Position numbers and translations under genes: made by a program. Below, piece after piece: positions 1 to 7,094 of a stretch of 12,495 nt of DNA. The notes below the pieces were generated by a model, which was not told the origin of the DNA, made no database searches, and saw only the letters and a program-made list of their open reading frames with translations. The first letter of the stretch is position 1. Every line of letters begins with the position of its first letter. Source of the stretch: Desulfobulbaceae bacterium (GTDB lineage Bacteria > Desulfobacterota > Desulfobulbia > Desulfobulbales > Desulfobulbaceae); the NCBI GenBank assembly GCA_026986885.1, contig JALSNT010000238.1:1-12495 (forward strand), read 5' to 3'.

Positions 1-2665
1 CGAACCCATCGAGAATATCTTGAAAAGACTTTAGCTTGTATTTCTCGAAACTCTCCTGATCGACATATACAAAGTCGTAATTTACTTCCTGTTGCAACGC
101 GTTCATATCCTCACACCACTGGCGCAACCGTTCCATTTTAAGTGGCACATCCAGGTCTTCCTGCCCCTTTGTTTCCACAATCACGACACGATTGTCAGAA
201 AGTTTCACAAAAAAATCAGGATAATAATTAGAGATATCGCCATCAGCGTTCACATAATCCAGCTTGAAATGCACGGCCAGATAATTCTTGGCGTAAGATA
301 CCACATCGCTGCATTCATCCAGGAATGCGGCAAATTGTAATTCAAAATGGCTATCACCGATGATGCGATTAAACACGCACTTTTTCGGCATTAAATAACC
401 CTGGTCTTTTACGACAAAAGGTCGCGTATTCCGCAGCTTGATTGTATCCCTTATTTCCGCATCACCTTTATCCCGCACGGTCAATTCATTGATTGCTTTT
501 TTAAAGATTTCAAGCACGGTTTTGGTTGCTGCCAACTCAGACAGATTCCTCAATGTGTTTGGAGACTCCAGATCAACGGCCTGCCCAAACAGAACTTTTT
601 GAACAAAGCCTTTTACCTTGCCGTAGAGTACATCATAGCCGCTGACCAGTCGCAATTCTTTCATTATGGTCTGTGTAAAATAACCAATGACGGAACGATA
701 ATCCGCCACGCCGGCCGTATCCAGAATCGTGGTATGGGTCACCTCTCCGGTGGTAATATCCTTAAATACAATTTCTCGCTGTTCCTCTTCGCTGAATGTT
801 TGATATGTCACCGGCTGAAATGCCATAGACTCTATATCCAAATCAGCCAGGTTTTTGTATTCCCGATATGCGCGAGGCGTTAAAATCGGGATTTGAATAT
901 CTATTGATTCAATGTCTTTTTGAGGATTTTCTTTGTCGACCTCAACAACCAATGGTGTTTTCGGCTTTGTGCCTTCGCCCATGGCCTTACGTTCAAGTTC
1001 CACACCCTCGGCCTGGATTGACTCCACAAAGTCCATGAACGCATCCGTCCCCACCACACTTACATACTCTTCAAGCCCCCCCGGATACATTTTCCTTAAA
1101 CCACGCCCCAGCGTCTGCTCCGGTAGGATGTTACTACTGGCGGAATAAGCCCGTAGTCCGACAATTGTTGTCACATTACGAACATCCCACCCTTCCTTCA
1201 GCATCAATACTGATACAATGGCCTTGTAAGGACTGTTTATGGAATCTATTTCATTTGATAACTTGCGCAATCGTTCCAGTTCTTCTTTCGCCTTACCACT
1301 GGATGCCTCTGAAATCTCACCATTTTTCTTGGTATGAATGACAAGCACAGCATCTTTCAATTCCGGATAACGACCTTCCAGATATTCGGCAACATCATCA
1401 CAGTTTTTGGTGTCGTCGGTCATAACAAAGAGAATGGCCTTCTTGTTCAACTTTTGATGTTCCTCATACGCCTTGCGCCATTCGATTACGCCCAGATCAA
1501 TATAATCGGCATATTTTTCCGTATATTTCGCACTCTGCCTTTCTGAGAGCTTTGCCCGACTGGCCGCATCGGGTAAGACAGGATGCTTGACCACATTTTG
1601 GCAAATAGCCTCCACCAGGGGGTAGTCGGAAACGGTTTGCACGAAAATTGCGCCGTTATTGTGCTTTGGCGTTGCCGTTACATCCAGTTGCAAGGATAGT
1701 GCAGTGCCTTTTTGCAGCAGCCGGTTGTGGATATCCTGTATGGACTGAAACCAGGCAAGCCTGGCATCATGGATATGATGCGCCTCGTCATTAATGACCA
1801 TCAATTCATCAATATCACGCACGATCATTCCCAAATCGACCTTGGAATCCGTAGTTGCGCCTGTCGGTCTTTTGCCCAGGAAATAGTCCATGGTGTTGTC
1901 ATCATCAGGAGACGGTGGAATATCCTCGCCGGCATAGACACGATGGATATTTGTCAAAAAAATGTTGCCTGTGGGGCGGGTGATGTTGACCTCGTCCTGC
2001 CTGTGCAGGGTCAACTGAAAATCATCCCGCCAGTTACGCCCGTCAAATCCGTTGTCCGGCAGAACCGGATCTTCAAAGAAAATTTTTAACCCCTTGAAAT
2101 CGTGATAAATACGGTCAAGCACGATGATATTGGGAGCAATCACCAGAAAATTTCGCGAAAGCTCCGATTCCGGTTCATACAGCTTGTGAAAATAGCTCCA
2201 GGCCAAGGCCAGGCTCATTACCTTTGTTTTACCGCTTCCGGTCGCCATCTTGATCACATAACGCCGCCAGGTCTCGTCAAACATGCTCGCGGAAACCGCA
2301 CCGCTTGAATCAAAGCGCATCAAATCAAACTTGTCTTTTGCGCCGGCCACATCATAAAGATAAATAATCGTTTCCAGGGCTTCGCGCTGGGCAAAATAAT
2401 AGCGGAACTCAGCCATGCTGCCGTCGGCCCCCGGCAGCAGGTGCGATTCCCTGAACCACCAATTGAGCAGGCTTTTGCTCGTATCGCCGGCACCAACATA
2501 GCCACTGTCGCGAAACTCCTTCACTTTTTTGCGCAAGCTGGCCACCAGCGGCGGCATCAGCTTATCCATGCTGGTGTCGCGCAAAACTTCGTCCGCCGGG
2601 AACCAGCGAATATCAGGGTTCAGGATGGCGTGGGGGGAATCGGGGAAATCGGGATGAAGGGCCAT
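1..2665 (-). CDS. res: Type III restriction endonuclease Res subunit (partial, C-terminal end cut by window edge)
   Basis: Helicase-endonuclease subunit that, with Mod, should translocate along and cut unmodified DNA. I translated it by hand: 888 codons stay open from the ATG to base 2 with no stop, so only the extreme C-terminus is missing. Superfamily 2 motifs occur in order: Walker A TGSGKT at residues 142-147, DEAH at 293-296, TATP at 330-333, EGWDVRNV at 491-498 and QTLGRGLRK at 517-525. A PD-(D/E)XK nuclease site follows, with PDF at 816-818 and ETKG at 831-834, so D817, E831 and K833 are all present and the nuclease looks active. The start is supported by GAGGAG (2671-2676) five bases upstream. 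It overlaps the stop of the KilA-N gene by one base (TAATG), which implies translational coupling. No frameshift or internal stop was found. Order, motifs and the adjacent mod make type III the best call. Confidence 0.93.
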   Translation of the reverse strand, partial: MALHPDFPDSPHAILNPDIRWFPADEVLRDTSMDKLMPPLVASLRKKVKEFRDSGYVGAGDTSKSLLNWWFRESHLLPGADGSMAEFRYYFAQREALETIIYLYDVAGAKDKFDLMRFDSSGAVSASMFDETWRRYVIKMATGSGKTKVMSLALAWSYFHKLYEPESELSRNFLVIAPNIIVLDRIYHDFKGLKIFFEDPVLPDNGFDGRNWRDDFQLTLHRQDEVNITRPTGNIFLTNIHRVYAGEDIPPSPDDDNTMDYFLGKRPTGATTDSKVDLGMIVRDIDELMVINDEAHHIHDARLAWFQSIQDIHNRLLQKGTALSLQLDVTATPKHNNGAIFVQTVSDYPLVEAICQNVVKHPVLPDAASRAKLSERQSAKYTEKYADYIDLGVIEWRKAYEEHQKLNKKAILFVMTDDTKNCDDVAEYLEGRYPELKDAVLVIHTKKNGEISEASSGKAKEELERLRKLSNEIDSINSPYKAIVSVLMLKEGWDVRNVTTIVGLRAYSASSNILPEQTLGRGLRKMYPGGLEEYVSVVGTDAFMDFVESIQAEGVELERKAMGEGTKPKTPLVVEVDKENPQKDIESIDIQIPILTPRAYREYKNLADLDIESMAFQPVTYQTFSEEEQREIVFKDITTGEVTHTTILDTAGVADYRSVIGYFTQTIMKELRLVSGYDVLYGKVKGFVQKVLFGQAVDLESPNTLRNLSELAATKTVLEIFKKAINELTVRDKGDAEIRDTIKLRNTRPFVVKDQGYLMPKKCVFNRIIGDSHFELQFAAFLDECSDVVSYAKNYLAVHFKLDYVNADGDISNYYPDFFVKLSDNRVVIVETKGQEDLDVPLKMERLRQWCEDMNALQQEVNYDFVYVDQESFEKYKLKSFQDILDGF

Positions 2666-3489
2666 TATTTCTCCTCACCCAATTTTATAACTTCGTGATT
2701 TTCAGTCAAAATCAACATTTGTTCGCGGGCAATACGGTTCAACCGGCGCAACCGCTCCTGCTGTGATATCTCTTCACGAATAAACAGAGCGTTAAGATTT
2801 TCCAGGTTCACCAGACAAACCAGTTGAGCGGCGTTGGCAAAGTCCCGGATATTTCCCTTTTTATCTGGATTCTTTTCCCGCCATTGCCTGGCGGTCATAC
2901 CAAACAAAGCCACATTCAGAACATCCGCTTCGGATGCATAAACCAGATTTATCTGATGCGCAGTCAATTCCGGTGGAATCAAATTTTCTTTTATCGCGTC
3001 TGTATGAATACGATAATTAATTTTCGCGAGATTGCGCTTGATATCCCAGCCAAGCTGTCTTTGCTCATCCTCTTTAAGTCTTTGGAACTCCTTGATCAAA
3101 TAAATTTTGAATGCGGGGCTGATCCACATACCAAACTCAAATGCGAGGTCCTTGTGCGCATAGGTCCCTCCATACCGACCTGCCTTAGCCATCAGTCCAA
3201 TGGCGTTGGTTTTGGCCACCCACTCTTTGACGCTGATCTTGTAGCTGTTAAGACCCGCCTGACTTTTAATTATGGCGAATTCGCCATAATTAAAATCCGG
3301 GTTGTGGACAGATTCCCAAATTCCAAGAAATTCAACGGTATTGCGATTGCGCAGCCAATCTGAGATAAAAAAATCGCCATCCTTGGCCTTGAGCATATCC
3401 GTCAACGAAATATAATCCTCGTCGTTTACCGGCACGATCCGAATGTCAGTATCAAGAACGGTTAAAGTTCGAACGTGCTTCTTGCTCAT
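2665..3489 (-). CDS. KilA-N domain protein inside the restriction-modification operon
   Basis: Likely DNA-binding protein of 274 residues; its exact role is unknown. The N-terminal half fits the KilA-N domain of phage and bacterial proteins: DYISLTDMLKA, then FISDWLRNRNTVEFLGIWE, a conserved NYGEF stretch, and AGRYGGTYAHKDLAFEFGMW followed by ISPAFKIYLIKEFQRLK (about residues 25-139 from this start). The C-terminal half, with GMTARQWREKNPD and a helical charged end, matches what I recall of bacterial KilA-N proteins of 270-290 residues. An ATG nine codons upstream (3516) is in frame but has no ribosome site, whereas AAGGA (3500-3504) stands nine bases before the ATG at 3489, so I chose 3489. 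The gene lies between mod and res and its stop overlaps the res start. Regulation of the operon, target recognition or an accessory defence role are all possible; none is shown by the sequence. Confidence 0.9.
   Translation of the reverse strand: MSKKHVRTLTVLDTDIRIVPVNDEDYISLTDMLKAKDGDFFISDWLRNRNTVEFLGIWESVHNPDFNYGEFAIIKSQAGLNSYKISVKEWVAKTNAIGLMAKAGRYGGTYAHKDLAFEFGMWISPAFKIYLIKEFQRLKEDEQRQLGWDIKRNLAKINYRIHTDAIKENLIPPELTAHQINLVYASEADVLNVALFGMTARQWREKNPDKKGNIRDFANAAQLVCLVNLENLNALFIREEISQQERLRRLNRIAREQMLILTENHEVIKLGEEK
3264..3295. repeat. Perfect 32-bp palindrome within the KilA-N gene
   Basis: The left half TTTTAATTATGGCGAA (3264-3279) is followed directly by its exact reverse complement (3280-3295), with no spacer and no mismatch. 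It lies wholly inside coding sequence and specifies FNYGEFAIIK in the KilA-N protein. Because of the symmetry the opposite strand has an open frame giving the same ten residues. It could extrude a cruciform, form a strong mRNA hairpin, or serve as a dimeric protein-binding site. The symmetry is seen directly; any function is inference. Confidence 0.9.
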
Positions 3490-3516
3490 CTTACTTTTTC
3501 CTTCTTTAGATTGCAT

Positions 3517-3630
3517 TTACAATGTTGCAGAATTCCGTAACATTAAAATCGGTTCCAAATCGGTCGAATTCAACGGGGTTGGCTTTCCTAATTCACGTTC
3601 ATTGGCGTTCATTCGCAGTTTTTTCTTCAT
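3517..3630 (-). CDS. Possible 37-residue ORF coupled to mod
   Basis: An ATG at 3630 overlaps the mod stop as ATGA, and the frame stays open for 37 codons to a TAA at 3517-3519. That stop is followed at once by the upstream ATG of the KilA-N frame. The product is basic at its N-terminus (MKKKLRMNANERELG) and has no domain I recognise. No good ribosome site precedes it, so expression would depend on coupling to mod. The segment also looks like a dispersed intergenic repeat (see 3596-3615), so the ORF may be accidental. Low confidence as a gene. Confidence 0.2.
   Translation of the reverse strand: MKKKLRMNANERELGKPTPLNSTDLEPILMLRNSATL
3596..3615. repeat. Short tandem units in the mod-KilA-N gap
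   Basis: Two adjacent 10-base units, CGTTCATTGG and CGTTCATTCG, differ at one position. Units of this kind (a GTTCATTCGCG-like phrase) recur between genes in many bacterial genomes as I recall them. The surrounding 3520-3625 segment may therefore be one copy of a dispersed repeat lying between mod and the KilA-N gene. The duplication is seen directly; membership of a family is inference. Confidence 0.4.
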
Positions 3631-5798
3631 ACCGATACTTCGATAATAGTCATGGTATCGTTGCCGAAAATATCCACCACTTTTACCGCGATCTTGCGCC
3701 TGCCCGGTGAACATTTATGGGCCACGCTCTTAGGCTCCAGCGAGCGGTCTTTTTTGGTGCGGAAGCTCTGCCACTCGTTTTCAAAGATATAATCGCCGGT
3801 CCACTGCTCTTCGATCTCTCCGGTTTCGGGGTTCTGTACCCGGATGATCTCCCGCTTGCTCTCAAAGTCGAAATCCACGCTCCAGTAGTCGATCCAGTCA
3901 GTCCAGTGCCGGGTGAGTGTTTCACGGGTGATGATGCCGTTCTTGTCGCGGCTGACCTTCACGATCCGGCCCTTCTCCACTACGATTTTGCTACGTTTCT
4001 TTTTCAGTGTTTCCTCGACATGGGCGATGGAGTCCTGCGAGTAGAACACCGAAAAATCGGTCAGTTCAATTGCCACGGTGTTTTTCTTGATATGGGGCTT
4101 GACCTCGATGAAAGCAACATCGTGGAACACCACCTGGTTCTTTTCCACCGCCCGCTTGTCGAATACCTCGGCGGGGATGTACTTGGGCGCGATGTCGATA
4201 CCCTTGGCGCGCGCCTCATCCAGCACATTGGGGAACAGCCCCATCTCAAACTCGAATCCGAGGATATCCACGCGGGTGATATGCTTTTTGCGGCACTCCA
4301 GAATGATCTCTTCGACAAACAGCCGGGTCACCGGCAGGTTCACCGGGCCAACCGCCACCAGCCGCCCGGCCCGCTTGCCGTGGAATGCAGTGAAATTCTC
4401 AACCCTTTCCGCCCGGTAGGCGCGCAGGATAAGGTCGATAAAGGCGGCTTCCCTTACCTCCAACTGTTTACGCTTCTCTTCCTCGCGCAGGTTGGGATTG
4501 ACGCCGATAAAGTGCTGGCGTTCGTACTTGCCTAAATTGAGTATCTCAAAGGCGCGATAATTCCTGCCATCCTTTTTCAGTTGCCGCTGCACGCCGATCA
4601 TGCGCTTGCGGGTGGTGTGAATGGCGAACTTGCCCAGATCGGTGCAGATCCATTTGCGGCCCAGCTTTTCCGCCACAGCGGCAAGGGTGCCGGAGCCGCA
4701 GAAGAAATCAGCCACCAGGTCGCCTTCGTTGGAGGATGCGGCAATAATCCTTTCTGCTAATCGCTCAGGTTTTTGAGTTGGATAATCCAACCTTTCTTTT
4801 GCAACCTGATTAATTATATCAATTCTCCAATAATCAGGCGGCGCAAAGCCCTTCCCCAGATAATCTCTTACGACAAGTTCTGGATGTGTTTTTTCCCACT
4901 TAGGGTCAACGTCTTTAGCTGATCTAATAGGGCTACCACTGATACCTCTCCCACATAACCTGTAGTATCCTTGTTCGTCTTTTAACTTATACTTTTTTAT
5001 TGTGTTTTCAGAATATGGTTCAATAACTAAATCATCATCCCAATTAAAAATATTACCATTGGGTGTTTTTGAATAAACTATGATGTCATCATGCTTTCTG
5101 TTCCAATATCTTTTTGAAAACTGCCTTGTCTGATAGCACCAAACAATGTTATTCATGAAACAACTTGAGCCAAACACTTCATCCATCACTAATCTTATAT
5201 GAGAGTTCACCCGCCAATCACAATGCACATAAATACTCCCGTCCTCGGCCAGCAGATCCCGCATCAGGATGAGCCGCTCGTAGATCATGGCGATAAAGGA
5301 GTCCGCGCCCTTGCCCCAGGTGTCACGGTAGGCGATCTCTTCGAGGATGTTAGGTTTCTTGATAAAGGTGTCGCCGCCGATGGCGATGTCCATGGAGAAG
5401 TCTGCGCCCACGTCAAAGGGCGGGTCGATGTAGATCAGCTTGATGCCGCCCTGCGCTTCGATTTCCTCGCGGAGCGGGCCGTTTTTCAAGCTGGAAAGAA
5501 TCAGTTTGTTGTCGCCCCATATCAGTTTGTTGGTCCACCCCGCAAGCTGCCGCCCGCGCTCATCGAACAGGCTCAACTGCGGACTGGTATCCTCCGGCTT
5601 TTCCGCCCTGGGTTCGTCCACCTGCTCGATGACCTGAAAGGGCAGAACAATATTGCAGACCTCGTTGGTTTTACCGTTCCAGACCAGCTCCACCTCGCGC
5701 TTGTCCTCAAACAGGAGAAACCGGTATTTATCCGGCAATTCCCGATCCGCCTCCAGATAGCGGATGATTTCCTGTTTTTCCTGATCTGTTAATCTCAC
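3627..5798 (-). CDS. mod: Type III DNA methyltransferase Mod subunit
   Basis: Site-specific DNA methyltransferase of the type III pair; the motif IV form suggests N6-adenine methylation, protecting host DNA and giving target specificity to Res. Motif order is that of the beta class. Residue numbers here count from the TTG at 5804: IDPPF (motif IV) at 126-130, a variable segment at about 195-354, YPTQKP (motif X region) at 341-346, and FFCGSG (motif I, S-adenosylmethionine binding) at 367-372. A C-terminal extension of about 350 residues follows, longer than needed for catalysis and of the sort seen in many Mod proteins with a paired helicase. Two starts compete: TTG at 5804, only three bases after AAGGA (5808-5812), and GTG at 5798, nine bases after it. 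I chose GTG on spacing. The stop overlaps a downstream ATG (ATGA). Motifs are intact and no phase-variable simple repeat was seen in the gene. Confidence 0.93.
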   Translation of the reverse strand: MRLTDQEKQEIIRYLEADRELPDKYRFLLFEDKREVELVWNGKTNEVCNIVLPFQVIEQVDEPRAEKPEDTSPQLSLFDERGRQLAGWTNKLIWGDNKLILSSLKNGPLREEIEAQGGIKLIYIDPPFDVGADFSMDIAIGGDTFIKKPNILEEIAYRDTWGKGADSFIAMIYERLILMRDLLAEDGSIYVHCDWRVNSHIRLVMDEVFGSSCFMNNIVWCYQTRQFSKRYWNRKHDDIIVYSKTPNGNIFNWDDDLVIEPYSENTIKKYKLKDEQGYYRLCGRGISGSPIRSAKDVDPKWEKTHPELVVRDYLGKGFAPPDYWRIDIINQVAKERLDYPTQKPERLAERIIAASSNEGDLVADFFCGSGTLAAVAEKLGRKWICTDLGKFAIHTTRKRMIGVQRQLKKDGRNYRAFEILNLGKYERQHFIGVNPNLREEEKRKQLEVREAAFIDLILRAYRAERVENFTAFHGKRAGRLVAVGPVNLPVTRLFVEEIILECRKKHITRVDILGFEFEMGLFPNVLDEARAKGIDIAPKYIPAEVFDKRAVEKNQVVFHDVAFIEVKPHIKKNTVAIELTDFSVFYSQDSIAHVEETLKKKRSKIVVEKGRIVKVSRDKNGIITRETLTRHWTDWIDYWSVDFDFESKREIIRVQNPETGEIEEQWTGDYIFENEWQSFRTKKDRSLEPKSVAHKCSPGRRKIAVKVVDIFGNDTMTIIEVSV
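4741..5220 (-). other. AT-rich target-recognition segment of mod
   Basis: By hand count this 480-base stretch has 175 G+C (about 36%). The 60-base line just downstream in the gene (4681-4740) is 65% and the 120 bases just upstream (5221-5340) are about 58%; one line further in (4321-4380) reaches 78%. It covers about residues 195-354, between motif IV and motif I, where beta-class type III Mod proteins keep their target-recognition region. The abrupt change in composition suggests this specificity segment was acquired separately from the conserved ends. Confidence 0.7.
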
Positions 5799-5899
5799 TC
5801 GCAATTATCCTTACAGATTTGCCTCTGCTTTTGCGCGATTAGAAACATAACACAGTGTCGGGCTGAATAATTTACTTCTTTTATAAGAAAAACAAGAAA

Positions 5900-5940
5900 A
5901 CCGGTTGACCGGAATCAGGGTACACGACCGAGTCAACGGT
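5900..5940. terminator. Terminator-like hairpin between mod and xerC
   Basis: ACCGGTTGACCGG (5900-5912) can pair with CCGAGTCAACGGT (5928-5940): 12 base pairs with one bulged base on each arm and a 15-base loop. ATTTTTTC follows on the plus strand, and the minus-strand continuation is also T-rich (TTTTCTTGTTTTTCTT). It therefore looks like a bidirectional intrinsic terminator. Both neighbouring genes point away from it, so it ends no gene present here. It may instead be a leader attenuator or a relic of an earlier gene order. Confidence 0.4.
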
Positions 5941-6026
5941 ATTTTTTCTCCCTTAGCCGATTCTCTGTCCATCTTTTTTCCAGCTTTTGAACTTCCCGGC
6001 AATCCCAGATCAATTGACCACCGGAC

Positions 6027-6053
6027 TTTACAAAAAGTTTATACAGAGATAAT
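6027..6053 (+). promoter_or_regulatory. Weak candidate promoter for xerC-hslVU
   Basis: TTTACA (6027-6032) and GATAAT (6048-6053) each match the sigma-70 boxes at five of six positions, but the spacer is only 15 bases, shorter than usual. An alternative TTGACC (6014-6019) with TTTATA (6038-6043) has better spacing but a poorer -10 box. The location 50 bases before xerC is sensible. Tentative. Confidence 0.25.
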
Positions 6054-6101
6054 TTATCCATATTAAACCGTAATTATATCGCTTTCAAGGGTTCTTTTTT
6101 T

Positions 6102-7022
6102 ATGCCTGATATTGCTGCATTTCGTGATTGGCTTTGTGTGGAACGTGGATATTCACCAAGAACGGTCACATCATATCTCTCCGATGTCAATGAGTTGTAC
6201 ACATTTTGCCGCCGCAACGGGGAACTGGACCCGTGGAAGCTGGATTCCCTGCGCAGGTTTGTCGGCTCTCTGCATGGAAAAAATTCCGCAACATCCGTTG
6301 CCCGTAAGCTATCGGCGCTTCGAACTTTTTTCAAATATCTTCAGCGAGTGGGTAAAATTAATAAAAATCCCATGCCGGCTATTGCCAACCCTCGCCTGGT
6401 TCGCTATATTCCATCGTTTCTCACTGTGGATGAAGTTTTCTGTCTTCTCGATGCCCCGCAAAAAGAAAATCTTGCCCTGCGGGACAAGGCCATTATGGAA
6501 CTGCTGTACGCATCAGGAATGCGGGTTTCGGAGTTGGTTGCCGTGAATCTGGACGACCTTGATTTTGACAGCGGGATGGTTAAGGTGACGGGCAAGGGGA
6601 ATAAAGAGAGGATCGTGCCGTTCGGCAGAGCCGCCGCAGAGTCTCTCAAAAGTTATTTCCCCCAGCGGCAGGCATTAATTACCGCCCGGGCGGCCCGTGG
6701 TCATGATCCTGAGCGCGCAGCCCTTTTTTTAAACAGTCGCGGCACCCGTCTGACTGCGCGCAGTGTGGAACGGCTGATTCATAAATATGGTGTGCAGGCG
6801 GGAATCCAGGTGACGGTTACGCCCCATGCCCTGCGTCATTCCTTTGCCACCCACCTGCTTGAGATGGGGGCCGATCTGCGGACCGTTCAGGAATTATTAG
6901 GCCATGTCAGCCTGTCGACAACCCAACGCTATACGCACGTCAATATGGAACATCTGACCAGGGTGTATGATGCCGCCCATCCTCTGGCCGGGAACGAAAG
7001 CAGACATACATCATCATCATAA
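6102..7022 (+). CDS. xerC: Tyrosine recombinase XerC
   Basis: Site-specific recombinase that, with XerD, resolves chromosome dimers at the dif site near division. Its 306 residues match the family length of about 300. The N-terminal SAM-like core-binding domain occupies about residues 1-90. The catalytic domain carries the full active site: R141 (in ASGMRVSEL), K165 (in TGKGNKER), H242 and R245 (in HALRHSFATH), H268 (in LLGHVS) and nucleophile Y277 (in TTQRYTHV). The start follows AAGGG (6087-6091) by ten bases. The position directly before hslV and hslU is the arrangement also found in Bacillus (xerC/codV-clpQ-clpY), which favours the housekeeping XerC over a phage or integron integrase. XerD is the main alternative and cannot be excluded by motifs alone. 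Confidence 0.93.
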   Translation: MPDIAAFRDWLCVERGYSPRTVTSYLSDVNELYTFCRRNGELDPWKLDSLRRFVGSLHGKNSATSVARKLSALRTFFKYLQRVGKINKNPMPAIANPRLVRYIPSFLTVDEVFCLLDAPQKENLALRDKAIMELLYASGMRVSELVAVNLDDLDFDSGMVKVTGKGNKERIVPFGRAAAESLKSYFPQRQALITARAARGHDPERAALFLNSRGTRLTARSVERLIHKYGVQAGIQVTVTPHALRHSFATHLLEMGADLRTVQELLGHVSLSTTQRYTHVNMEHLTRVYDAAHPLAGNESRHTSSS

Positions 7023-7060
7023 TTTTTTTTACTTTTTTTACTCTTTTTTACTCTTTCCCC
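7023..7060 (+). repeat. Polypyrimidine tract with 9-10-base periodicity
   Basis: Directly after the xerC stop come runs of eight, seven and six T, separated by AC at 7031, 7040 and 7050 and ending in CTCTTTCCCC. The plus strand has only three purines (A) in 38 bases. It looks like a degenerate tandem unit of about ten bases. No stable hairpin precedes it, so it is not a standard terminator. It lies in the leader just ahead of hslV and could vary in length by slippage. Confidence 0.6.
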
Positions 7061-7094
7061 GGCTCCGGCTTTTTGGGAATATTAGTGAGGAACC

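Larger units (their letters stand above)
5799..6101. other. Non-coding region between divergent mod and xerC
   Basis: About 300 bases with no convincing gene; a 63-codon minus-strand frame (5811-6002) has no recognisable protein character. It should hold the promoters of both operons. It contains the imperfect hairpin at 5900-5940 and weak promoter-like sequence at 6027-6053. No tRNA, attachment-site duplication or transposon end was recognised. Confidence 0.6.

Noticed and set aside
92..2308. Series of short plus-strand frames
   Set aside because: All are antisense to res, which reads through without a stop from 2665 to the left edge and carries all helicase and nuclease motifs.
2824..3363. 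179-codon plus-strand frame
   Set aside because: Antisense to the KilA-N gene. Its apparent FNYGEFAIIK similarity is produced by the palindrome and not by homology.
3717..4535. 272-codon open frame on the plus strand
   Set aside because: It is antisense to the GC-rich C-terminal part of mod, where third-position bias opens the opposite frame. It has no recognisable domain.
3627..5804. Phase-variable simple repeat in mod
   Set aside because: Many type III mod genes have tetra- or pentanucleotide tracts; I looked for one and saw none.
5811..6002. 63-codon minus-strand frame upstream of mod
   Set aside because: No ribosome site, no domain, and it covers the hairpin and presumed promoter region.
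5799..6101. tRNA gene or integration site next to the restriction module
   Set aside because: No cloverleaf, no TTCGAATC-type arm and no duplicated boundary sequence could be found.
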